14,594 bases of DNA from Amoebophrya sp. AT5.2 (taxonomy: Eukaryota; Sar; Dinophyceae; Syndiniales; Amoebophryaceae). The stretch spans positions 1 to 14,594 of the forward strand of contig RXOD01005357.1 of the NCBI GenBank assembly GCA_005223375.1, in the 5' to 3' direction. The stretch's first letter is position 1; every line of letters begins with the position of its first letter. This document shows positions 1 through 8,407 of the stretch, in pieces. A model generated the notes under the pieces. It did not search any database. It saw nothing but the letters and a program-made list of their open reading frames with translations, and was not told the DNA's origin. The position numbers were made by a program, and so were the translations under genes.

Positions 1-73
1 GTCGCCACCCGCCGGCTTCCAGCTTTTGCGCTGTTCGTCGCGCTTGGCTCCTCGCAATCGAGGAAGAGTTTAC

Positions 74-367
74 CGCGAAGGCCAAAAACCCAAAATTCCA
101 AATGCGTAGATTGCATTATGGTGCCTCCCACGCGCCTGGGCCTGCAGCGCCAGGCCGTTTTCGTAGAGGAGACACCGGTCATTTTGGAAGGCGAGCCCCA
201 CCATGTGGCACACTTCTGGCTTACACCAGTCGCCCTCGATACCGGCAAGCCAAAGCTTTCGCGGCGAGTCTCTCTTCCTCCTTCTCCAAATTCTCCAGCC
301 GCGGCGTCTCCCCTACCAAACTCTTCAGAAGAGCCAAGGAAGCAGGCGCATCCTTGTCCTGAGGTCG
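74..367 (-). CDS. Probable internal exon of an unrecognised gene leaving the left edge (frame broken)
   Basis: I do not recognise the product. On the minus strand a pyrimidine-rich tract ends in CTTTAG at 368-373, a good 3' splice site. From 367 one frame reads RPQDKDAPASLALLK and then a charged helix-like stretch (LENLEKEEERLAAK) before stopping at TAA near 230. From about 260 the next frame (+1) reads protein-like sequence (KLWLAGIEGDWCKPEVCHMV, then GLAFQNDRCLLYENGLALQA) down to CGCG|GTAAAC, a plausible donor at 73/74. Skipping one base near AAAG (256-259) joins the two. I see no intron of suitable size between them, so a one-base indel, a pseudogene, or a wrong frame choice are all possible. 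A plus-strand frame from 118 (MVPPTRLGLQRQAVFVEETP) is also open and codon-aligned with the second part; its tail turns low-complexity, so I prefer the minus strand, weakly. Confidence 0.38.
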
Positions 368-1090
368 CTAAAGCAAACCAAACCAAATCTAAATTGAGGA
401 TACAAGAAACGCAAAAACGAGTCTGCATTTAGAATTTTTGATTGATTGCGTGACTCGTCCAGTGCGTCAAAAGCACTCAGAAGCCAGCGTTAATATATTT
501 AGAAAAGTAAGAACTACGAAGCTACTCTGGTATACATTGTATCGTGGACGGGTGCGCGCTTATGGCGTTGACGAGTTGCGGAATGCCAGATCCGAATATG
601 AGTGCTGGTGTATGAACAATAGCCGGAATGCGAATCGAGTGTCGGCTTATCGGAGAGCCGGAGGATCAGATGACCACAACATTACGGATTTTCGGATTTG
701 AGGCTGGGAGACGGAACAGGAGCGACTCTAGATTTGGATCGATTTCAGGTGAGAGAGAGAGAAAGAGAGAGCCTAAGTTGGAGCCTCAGCGGTGGAAATT
801 AGAAAGCCAGCGCCTGCCCACTCGCTTGTGGACGACGAAAAAAGCCACGCCCTGGCTTGCCAGGAGCGTCCGGAGACTCGTGCGCAGAATCGCTGCATAC
901 ACGAGGCCTACTTTCATGATTCAATCTATCTGTGCGTCGCCGTGGTTCTGGAACCATGCCAATTGCATGGCAGGAAAAAAAAAGTATCGAGCCTTCTCGG
1001 GAGAAACCGCATGATGCGGACCAGATGTAAATGCGATTTCATCTTTAACCGTGCCCATCTACGAGGTTGGTGCGATATGTGGTTGTATAT
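368..1090. other. Non-coding stretch (intergenic or intron)
   Basis: No convincing coding frame is visible on the minus strand. The plus-strand frames that stay open here have irregular composition. The stretch could be an intron if the 1091-1630 and 74-367 coding regions belong to one gene: GAG|GTTGAT just before the 1091 stop is a possible donor and the 368-373 CTTTAG a possible acceptor. It includes a GA repeat and a small inverted repeat (CCATGC...GCATGG, about 953-969). Confidence 0.4.
751..771. repeat. GA-rich simple repeat
   Basis: A run of alternating G and A (GAGAGAGAGAGAAAGAGAGAG) with one AAA interruption. It lies outside recognised coding sequence. No function is implied. Confidence 0.8.
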
Positions 1091-1630
1091 TCAATCAACC
1101 TCCACCTCCTTTCCTTCAACCAGATCTGCTGTGTCCACGAGCGTTCCCATTTTTGGAGGCACGTAACCGAACTTCGCCTGGAGAAAGCTCTCCACGTACG
1201 TGAATCTCGCGTCGCAGTATAGCTGGTGCTCGTGGTTGTCCTTCCACAACTTCTCCGTCTCAAACTTCAGGTGCTCGTCCTCCAGCTTGTTGTCAAGTTG
1301 CCCAGCTATGATCAGCTCGGCCTGCACAATCTTTTCATCGATTTCATGGCTGATGCTGGTATGCAGGGCGTCGTTGTTGCGCTCCCGCTCCTCATTGATG
1401 TAGGCCTCGATGTTCCGCTTCAGGTGGACGACCTTGTTTTTCACGAAGGTCCGGATCCGGCGGTGGGATTCTTGGATGTCGGCAAACGTCGCGGCGAGAG
1501 CGTCTGTAGCACCTGTGCTGCCAGTAGCGGCCGGGTCCGGGATCGGGAAGTCGGTCACGTCATCGCACTCAAAGCCGAGGCGCACTGGGTTGTCGCGACG
1601 ACGCCTCATTTCTTCGGGCACGTTGAACAT
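1091..1630 (-). CDS. Unrecognised 179-aa charged, helix-rich protein
   Basis: The frame opens at ATG (1628-1630) with MFNVPEEMRRRRDNPVRLGF and ends KEVEVD followed by TGA. I chose this ATG because a pyrimidine-rich tract ending in TTCAG sits one base upstream, and the frame above it reaches a stop (TGA) within about 40 bases. Residues 1-20 are arginine-rich and 28-45 a Pro/Ala/Gly/Thr linker. From about 45 to 150 the protein is rich in Glu, Lys, Arg, Leu and Ile with a helical or coiled-coil look (FVKNKVVHLKRNIEAYINEE). There is no signal peptide or membrane segment. The C-terminus is short and acidic. It might continue into the 74-367 exon if GAG|GTTGAT near the stop is a splice donor. Function unknown; the regular helical composition and high GC at third codon positions make coding likely. 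Confidence 0.6.
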   Translation of the reverse strand: MFNVPEEMRRRRDNPVRLGFECDDVTDFPIPDPAATGSTGATDALAATFADIQESHRRIRTFVKNKVVHLKRNIEAYINEERERNNDALHTSISHEIDEKIVQAELIIAGQLDNKLEDEHLKFETEKLWKDNHEHQLYCDARFTYVESFLQAKFGYVPPKMGTLVDTADLVEGKEVEVD

Positions 1631-3004
1631 GCTGAACACGGTGCCGAAGAAAACGAAGCAAAGTCACGGGCGCATGGTGCGTTCGCCTAAAGATGGCCAG
1701 CCTTCTCCTACGACGCTATCGACGATTGATTTTGATATTCACGCAAGAGCTCCCCCAGATACGGACGCATTCGGTTTACGTTCTGCGGGCAGGTGTGGTC
1801 AACGGATCAACGCGGTGCCGACTATAACGCTTGCACAACCTCACAGCGGAGTGAACATCGAAACCGGGCACAGCACACACTTGCCAACATCTGCCTGCAG
1901 CATTCGTCATCCAGTGATTCTTTTTCGCGGTCTGTTCCGTCGCACTTCATGCTGTTTGATGAAATCAATTCCCACCGGTATACTTCGTATCCGGTGGGCA
2001 GAAGGTTCGATGACGCGCAGACGAATGCTCTGTGGTCGTGCATGATGAAACAATCACGCTTGAATGTATCTCACGATGCCTCCATCATTTATAATCTTTG
2101 TAAAATTTATCCACGCTCAGTCATCTAATTCAGTTCGGAGTAGTCAAATTATTGCATCAGCAAACTACAAGAAGACCTACGCCTCTCGCGAGGTGGACGA
2201 TCGCAAGTAGTTGCCAGTGCGGCTCGTGGAAAACCTGTAGCCGAAGCACAGGGCGTCTGCTCTGCAGCGCGGTATCCGTAGCTGTATAAAAGTGTAGACG
2301 TAGTTTCAAATTGGCAATAGCCTAATAATGAATGAAATGAAAGCAAGTAGGACCGCCTAACCGGCATGAGAAAAATACCCGATGGAGATTTAAAATTTAA
2401 CTTCTAAAAATATCTAATAAATGTTATAAACGTTAACCGATCGGTAGCTAGTATCTTTTGGTACCCGGAAACCAGATAGGCCGTCTCCGGGGTAGAGCAC
2501 AGGAGGGTCGGGCTGCAGTAAAAATCTTTCCTACCCACGGTCGCCCCCGCGAGACGTGAGTTTCTCGCGCAGTCATAGAGGATCTTCACACCACTTTGAG
2601 ATGCGTCAGTTGGCCGGTAGTCGCAGACTCAATCCGTGGTGGAGAACTTGCAAATACAATTCGACCCCAGAAGCATCACCTAGGTTACGACTATTCCCTA
2701 CAACCGGCACCCCATGCCTCTCCACCACTACCGCTGGTGCGGAAACACAGACACCCAAAGGCAGTACTGTGTCCGAGCCGTCGTCTTGCCGAAGTGAAGT
2801 GCAGGCTCATCGAATCGCCAATAGTTGGGATAGAAGCAGACGTTCAGAAAATCAAACTTTTCAAAGTCAAACACACGCATAGAGCTGCTGTCCTCGAAAT
2901 CGAAAAATGTTGACCACTGTTCACGAGATACAACTACACCGCAAGCGAAATTGAAGTTCGAATCTAAATTTTCCACGTAAGCCTTCGGGCTTACCCTCGG
3001 AGCT
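1631..3004. other. Non-coding stretch between two minus-strand genes
   Basis: About 1.37 kb with no convincing gene. Several short frames stay open on both strands (for example minus 1822-2043 and minus 2728-2960), but their composition is irregular and they lack supporting start or splice signals. It would hold the promoter side of the 1091-1630 gene and the 3' side of the 3005-7367 gene. A strong hairpin lies at 1971-1998; the 2380-2430 region is A/T-rich. I see no tRNA or clear terminator. Confidence 0.45.
1971..1998. repeat. Inverted repeat able to form a tight hairpin
   Basis: The left arm CCCACCGGTATAC and right arm GTATCCGGTGGG pair over 12 bp with a single bulged T and a TTC loop. 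It lies in non-coding DNA about 340 bases upstream of the 1091-1630 start codon. A structured RNA element, protein-binding site or chance are all possible. Confidence 0.7.
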
Positions 3005-6000
3005 TTACTCCTCCGAGTCTGAGGCCGCCCCCGCAGCCGCCGCATCCTTGCTTCCATTCTTTTTCACCCCTTTCGCCGCGGCTTTGCTGCCGGAACTTTT
3101 CACTTTCCGCGCCATGGGGGTTTTCATCTTCCGCTGCATGGGGGTTTTCATCTTCCGCTGCATGGGGGTTTTCATCTTCATCTTCCCTCCGCCAGCAGCC
3201 GCCGCGTCCACGACCATTTCCGAGTCTTCCGGGGCGTCCTTGTCCCCGGCGAGGAGGTCTTCCAGGTCGGTGGCGAAGGGGTCCTCCATATCGACGTCCT
3301 CATCTTCTCCTTCCGGGGGAAGCAGCGTCTCCTTCTTCATGGCCTGGGCCGGAGTGTTCTTCGCGCTGGCCAGCCCACCCGCGGTCGGAGCATTCTTCGG
3401 CGTCGAGACCTTGTTGAAGCCGACAGCCGTTTTCATCGACGCTCCCGTCGACGGAGACGCCTTCGGAGAGGACTTCTTCATGGAGCTGGAAGCTGCGGCC
3501 GCAGACGCGGAACTAGCCTTCGGCGAAGACTTTTTCATCGCGGAGCCCACCTGTACGCATATTCCAACTCATCGCGCCGTCCACATCAACGCAGAGTGAA
3601 AACCAACTTCGCATAAAATATCACTCATTCTTGATGAGACACGCATTCATCATAGACACATAGATATATATTACTACCGTCGCCGCCGCCATTTTCATCA
3701 TCTTCGACGCCATCTTCATCACCGTCTTCATTTTCATCTTGTTGCTCGCCGCGGGAGCACTGCCTTCGGAGTCGGAGTGCCGCAGGTCGTCGGAGTCCTC
3801 ATGCTCCTGCAGGGACGCCGGCGCCTGCTCCTCGGAATCCTCCGCCGCGTCTTCCATCTCGTCCTCGGCTTCACTGCCGTCGTCTTCCTCATTCGCGTCG
3901 CTGAAGCCGCCGGAGCTCAGGTCGCTGTTCGCCATGTCCTCGTCGTACTTGGCGAGCTGCTTCCCCTCCTCGGTCAGCAGAAAATCCTTCCAGACGCCGG
4001 TCAGGTCGAGGACCGATTCGAGCACGTTTTCCAGGACCTGGCATTCACAGAACTTTTCCCACGATTCGCGAATGTCCTTCGTGTTCACCATCACCGCCAA
4101 CTCGTCCCAGGCTTCCCGATGCATTTTCGTGAGTTTCTCCGACATGTACCCCCGGAATGCCTCCCGGACCTCTGGTTCCCCGTTCTTGAGATTCTTGGCG
4201 ACGGCATGAATGCTGTCCTTCGCGTTCACCATCTCTTCGTACGTTTCGTACCGGAGGACTTCCGTTAACGCGTCGACGAGCAGCAGGATCTTGCCGCAGT
4301 AGAACACATCCTGGCCCTCACTCACCATTTGCTGGATGGTCGACTCCCACTTCATCAAGTCCCCGCCTTTCACGTCATGCAGGAACCCCTCGTAGGCCGC
4401 CTTGCCCGCCCGGCGGGTGAAAAACTCGCCCACCACGGAGGTGACCGCGTCGCTCTTGGTCTTGAGAAGGTAGTACGGCGGGAGGAACTCCGACGACGCC
4501 TTCTCCAAGGCCAGCCCCGCATTCTTCATCAGGTCGGAGCAATCCAGCTTCCCCAACTTCCCCATCCACGCCAGATCCTTCTCCGCGGCGGTCAGGATGC
4601 TCTCCGGCTCCATCTTCAGCACCTTAAACAGCGCGGCGATGCAGGAGGCGGTCGTGGACTCGTTGTTGATGGACGTCTCGATCTGGGCGACGGTCAGGCT
4701 GTACTCCTTGTGGGACTTCAACGGGCTGTTGGTGGAGGGGCGGGCCTTGCCGGGACTCTCGGCGATGCGGGACTCCACGTTCTCGGTGTTGAGGTAGTAA
4801 GTCCAGCCGGCACCCGCCACGTAGGTCTCCTTCACCAGATTCAGCTTCACCAGCAGCATCAGCGCGCGGCGCTCGAGGAGCAGCGCCTTGTACGCCTTCT
4901 CGATTTTCTGTCGTGTTACGATAAGTACATACGGGCACACACGGCAGTAGCTCCTCCAAGAGCAAGTGTGTCTGTGTCTCGGACCCTGACTAATATGTCG
5001 AGAAGCAATGAAGTATCCGCGCCATCCCTACAAGTACTTCGCGCCGTACTAGTACGTGGGCGATCCCCCGCACACAGGAGATTCTTTGCATCCCCCCGCA
5101 CGACGAGCAGGGCGCGCCTCTCGCTCTAGCATGATAGCACTGCTTTTCGTTCTGTGCGTGGCCTTCCTATGTTCCCGAGGAAAAGAAGAGCCTGGCCTAA
5201 CGGAGACGAAGAGATGAAACTATGGGTAACTCATCAGACCTTGTTCATGGCGAACCAGAAGTGATCCATGCCGGAAGCATCCGCCTTCGGCGCCTCCTTG
5301 ATCTTGTGATCGTCCATCAGCTTCTTCATCGCGTCGCAGTTGCCCTGGGCGTCCTTAACCTTGTACCAGAAGTCCTCGGCGAGGCAGCGGAACGAGTACT
5401 GCTGGTTGGTGTACCTGTAAGCGATAGATTTCGGCATGGTATATGTATGATAGAAGCTAACGCCGAGCCCCGCAGCGACCTATCTATCTATCGATCCTCG
5501 CGGGGGCCACTTCTGGCATATCATCGAAACCAAGATCACAACATCTTACCAGGTCTGGAACGCCTCCAGAGTCGAGAACTCCTCAGAGATGGCCGCCAAC
5601 AGCTGCAGGACCACGTCTTCGAGCCCCTGCTCCAAGTCGCCGGTCAGCTCCACGTCCGTGTGTAACTTGCGCAGGCCGTTCCTGCACGCGTCGGAGTTGG
5701 ACTTGCGGGTCTTGCTGCGCATGGCACTCTGTAACGGAAGTGGGTTCGCTGTGCAATAGAATCCAGGAAGCATCTATGCAGGTTGATCCTTGACTTGTCG
5801 CAAGTCGCTGAGGAGCCAGTCCGTATATCTATATCACACTCACATCGATCCGTCGTAAGTGCTTGTGCCTATAAATCAAAATCGGGCACCGCACTACCGT
5901 CTGGGTGTCCCACTGCGATCCTTCCGTCTTCTTGGTCTTGCGCATCTGCCACACGAAGGGGATGAAGAGCATCGCGGCGCTGTCCACGCGGCTGGCATCC

Positions 6001-7367
6001 TTGACCAGCTTTCCTTGCTCTGTAAGTTGTAGTTTGAAAGGATTGCTGCATGGCATTCGCCTACTTTTCGGATACTTTGTTATGCTTGAGATTGCTTCCT
6101 TACGTCGTGCCGCCCAGGCAACTTAAGCGGCGTCTCTCCTGTCGGGGTCCAGGCGAAAGTGTTTTTTTCAGGTCCTTCGCTCTCGCGAAGTGCAGAAAAA
6201 AGCCATTTCCTGCGCGCAGCCGTGAAAGCCGTTGGAACATACATTCATTCATTGTCGACACACCAAAGACTGCCGCCGCCATAAAATCTAAATCGAGCCC
6301 CTGCATCGACATCGATTCCCTACAGGCTAACACGCACGCCCTGTTCGTTTTCCTTTTTTTTGGCAAGAACGGCGCAACCCGGGCCAAAAAAAAGCATTTC
6401 TGCCATTCCCTTCTTACGCCGCAATCGCCTATCGTGTGGCTTTCCCCGCTTGCTACCCAACATCTCCGACGCAACATCTCGGCTTCGTTCCTGTGTCGGC
6501 GCTAACTATCACAGAGAGAAGAAGGAGCATTGAACGAGCGCCGAAATGTTCTTTTACTGCACGGCTCAGCGATAGCAATGTGAAAAAAAGCATTTTTGTA
6601 TAGTTAGAGAAAGAGAGCCGCGGACTTCATCACGAAGACGGGAAAAACATCTTTTTCGTGTGGTAAGAAGTTAGAAAGTAGAGAAAAAAAGGCTTTTGCT
6701 CAGGCCAACGCACTTCTGTGTCACCAGAAGTCCTCCAATGCTAGTGACAGACTCACCGACACCGACACCGACTCCGGAGTGCGAATTGTTCGCCCGGTCC
6801 GCTTGAATCGACGGCCCAACTCATCTAGGAATCCAAAAATCATTTTTTTTGTCATCTTTCGGCTCCGGCGTGCTGAAAAAAATGATTTTTGGCGAAGAGC
6901 TTGCCTTTCTGTTGCGGAACCTGGCCACTTACTTTAGATCTTTGACAACGTGTCAAAACCACGCCGGCCTATCCAGAGAGACGCTTGACATGTACTCGCG
7001 TTGCTATTGAATAGAAAGTAGTGGCACTGTATCTGACGAGGAGGGAGGCCTTGCAGCGCTTGTAGATGGAGTCCTTGGCGAGGTCCTGGTCGGCACGGCC
7101 CACGTGCGTCTTGTGGTGGATGTACAGCTTGCGGGCCTGGTCGAGCAACTCGGTGGGCAAGTTCTCGGCTTTCCAGCAGCATTTGTCCGGGACGTTTCCC
7201 GAGGACTTGAGCAGCTTGCTCACGCGGCGGATGATGGTCGCCTTGTCGACCCAAAACTTCTTGGCGTCCGGAGCAGACTTCTTCACCACGACCGCCCCTT
7301 TCTTGTCTTTGACCCCGCCCTTGCGGACAGTGGGAGAGCTGTTCTTTTTACCAGCACCCGTCTTCAT
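3005..7367 (-). CDS. Six-exon gene for an unrecognised ~863-aa basic/acidic, Met-Lys-Pro-rich protein
   Basis: Exons on the minus strand: 7367-7028, 6019-5898, 5728-5550, 5414-5240, 4907-3678, 3550-3005. Introns 2-5 follow GT-AG (donors GTAGTG, GTAAGA, GTCTGA, GTAGTA; acceptors TTACAG, TTACAG, CGACAG, TACAG) and keep one frame, including a Trp codon split between exons 3 and 4. The exon 1 donor is less certain: A|GTGCCA gives a Lys at residue 114, while CTC|GTCAGA paired with an acceptor two bases further is an alternative. Residues 1-40 are basic (MKTGAGKKNSSPTVRKGGVK). About 40-590 is helical and globular-looking. 594-655 is very acidic. 662-681 is Lys/Met-rich (KMKMKTVMKM). The last exon has two MKKSSPKAS copies, an acidic patch near 763-795 and three KMKTPM(Q/A)R repeats at 807-830. 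No signal peptide or membrane helix is seen. Charge pattern and Ser/Thr-Pro sites suggest a nuclear, possibly nucleic-acid-binding protein; this is inference. Confidence 0.72.
3113..3184 (-). repeat. 24-bp tandem repeat inside the last exon of the six-exon gene
   Basis: Two identical 24-bp units, 3113-3136 and 3137-3160, are followed by a third partial unit. On the plus strand each unit is CATGGGGGTTTT followed by CATCTTCCGCTG. In the protein it gives the repeated KMKTPMQR motif, with the last copy changed to KMKTPMAR. Unit length is a multiple of three, so copy-number change keeps the frame. Confidence 0.9.
6020..7027 (-). other. Intron 1 of the six-exon gene, with A-run/T-run motifs
   Basis: The interval between exon 1 (ending 7028) and exon 2 (starting 6019), bounded by a weak GTGCCA donor and a good ACTTACAG acceptor. 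At about 1008 bases it is three to eight times longer than the other introns (169, 135, 332 and 127 bases). It holds repeated A-run/GC/T-run blocks near 6196, 6386, 6583, 6684, 6835 and 6876, and a CACCGA triplet repeat at 6754-6772. I found no further coding exon inside. If the true donor is 7037/7038 the intron is 10 bases longer. Confidence 0.55.
6754..6772. repeat. Short hexanucleotide repeat (CACCGA)3
   Basis: Three consecutive CACCGA units plus a partial fourth, within intron 1 of the six-exon gene. No function is implied. Confidence 0.75.
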
Positions 7368-7787
7368 TTTCGCGGTAGAACTACAGCGCGACTGATTCTT
7401 GAGAGTTTGTATTTGTTGCTAGATGGTTGGATTTGATAAATTGATTTTGAGTTGTGTCGATTGATCTGGAGACCACTCCAGAGCGGCACGCGCTGTGCTC
7501 CAAGTATGCTTCTCTCTTGCCTTACGGGCGGTAGCAAGATGAGTCTGATACTAGCACGCAACAGAAACGACGACGCAGAGGCACTCCTTACAACAGCGAG
7601 CGCCAGAGTCCGAGCCGGAACCAAAGCTCCATCTCTCCTCCACGCAATGCCATCGGCATGGCCAAACCAAAGTACTGCACTTGCATCTGAGAACCGCGCC
7701 TTCCGTCGGGCCGACAGCTCCCATGACGCACGTCGACAGCTTGCCGAACACTACTTGTGCACCGTGAAGCGCCGTGATATGCTACTG

Positions 7788-8130
7788 ATTGACAGGCGAT
7801 TGACAGACGGACAAATGTCATGATGTAAATTGACAATAGAGTCAAAATGTCGTTCCGCGACGGCCAAAAAAAACTGTTAAAAACCTGACTTGAAATTTGC
7901 ACCTTGTCAATGGTCCATTTGATGCACCTGATACTGCGACTGACATTGTCAATTGACAATGTCAATAGGTACTGTCAATCTAGTGTCAATCCGACGGCGA
8001 CGAAAACAGCCGCTCACTTCTTGTCAATCTTGGGTCCGCGGTTCCGCAAGAAAGGTTCCTTGTCCAAGGTCTCGGACGAAACGAAAATAAACGAAAGCGA
8101 GAAACGCAATGAAACATCCACACTTGTCAA
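7788..8130. repeat. Cluster of TTGACA/TGTCAA motifs in both orientations
   Basis: The core TTGACA or its complement TGTCAA occurs at about 7789, 7800, 7830, 7905, 7946, 7953, 7961 (as TGTCAAT), 7973, 7984, 8022 and 8125, often extended to ATTGACAAT or TTGTCAAT. Around eleven copies of a 6-mer in about 340 bases is far more than expected by chance. The copies are irregularly spaced and in mixed orientation, which fits multiple binding sites or a degraded inverted-repeat element better than a simple tandem repeat. Confidence 0.75.
7941..7964. repeat. Perfect 24-bp palindrome
   Basis: The arm TGACATTGTCAA (7941-7952) is followed at once by its exact reverse complement (7953-7964), with no spacer. 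It is the centre of the TTGACA-motif cluster and lies about 575-600 bases upstream of the six-exon gene's start codon. A dimeric protein-binding site or the junction of a small inverted-repeat element are both possible. Confidence 0.9.
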
Positions 8131-8407
8131 GTCGTACTTGTTTGCCGCCTCATGTAAGGGTCCCCCCACTTCCGTCGAGGCAAACTTGCAGGCGAGTGCT
8201 CCCAGGCAGCGGCTCGCTGCGCCGCATTCTAATTCAGGGCTCAACATTGCAAGGGTCTATGTAGTTGAAGTATGCCTATGCAACCAAAAATAAGATACTA
8301 GGACCAAGCAAATACTATGCTCATGGTGTAGATGAAAAAAAGCAAACGGATGTATATGTATGACGCACGAAAACTACATCGCGAATAGAAGTGGTGCAAG
8401 TTGCTGA

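Larger units (their letters stand above)
7368..8407. other. Non-coding stretch carrying a TTGACA-motif cluster
   Basis: About 1.04 kb between the stop of the ORF ending at 8408 and the start of the six-exon gene at 7367. It therefore holds the promoter side of the six-exon gene and the 3' side of the long-ORF gene. Short open frames on both strands have no supporting signals. The distinctive content is the repeat cluster at 7788-8130 and its palindrome. A TAG splice-acceptor-like CTGTAG lies about 20 bases upstream of the 7367 ATG. Confidence 0.5.

Noticed and set aside
118..432. Plus-strand open frame beginning MVPPTRLGLQRQAVFVEETP
   Set aside because: It is codon-aligned antisense to the minus-strand candidate exon, its second half is low-complexity Ser/Pro, and it ends in an unconvincing tail. 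Kept only as an alternative.
1980..1992. ATACTTCGTAT, resembling part of a lox-type recombination arm
   Set aside because: It is just the tip of the hairpin at 1971-1998; the rest of such a site, including a second arm and spacer, is absent.
1822..2043. Minus-strand frame MHDHRAFVCASSNLLPTGYE as a possible upstream exon of the 1091-1630 gene
   Set aside because: No acceptor precedes it, no good donor ends it in a frame that fits, and Cys-rich irregular composition argues against coding.
2728..2960. Minus-strand open frame with FDFEDSS...FDFEKFDF and aromatic-rich sequence
   Set aside because: The FDFE pattern comes from an A/T-rich repeat-like stretch; there is no clear start, donor or acceptor, and it sits just past the stop of the six-exon gene.
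2948..2962. AGTTCGAATCT, resembling a tRNA internal promoter B box
   Set aside because: No matching A box or cloverleaf can be drawn around it on either strand.
3739..5129. Long plus-strand frames opposite the six-exon gene (3739-4209, 3777-4268, 4329-5129)
   Set aside because: They are antisense shadows of exon 5: Ser-rich or Leu/Val/Arg-rich composition mirrors the opposing Glu/Asp/Lys codons, and the minus-strand exons join in frame.
5415..5549. Complementary ends of intron 3 (GTAAG and CTTAC), as in mobile introner elements
   Set aside because: The other four introns do not show it, and GTAAG and TTACAG are ordinary splice sequences.
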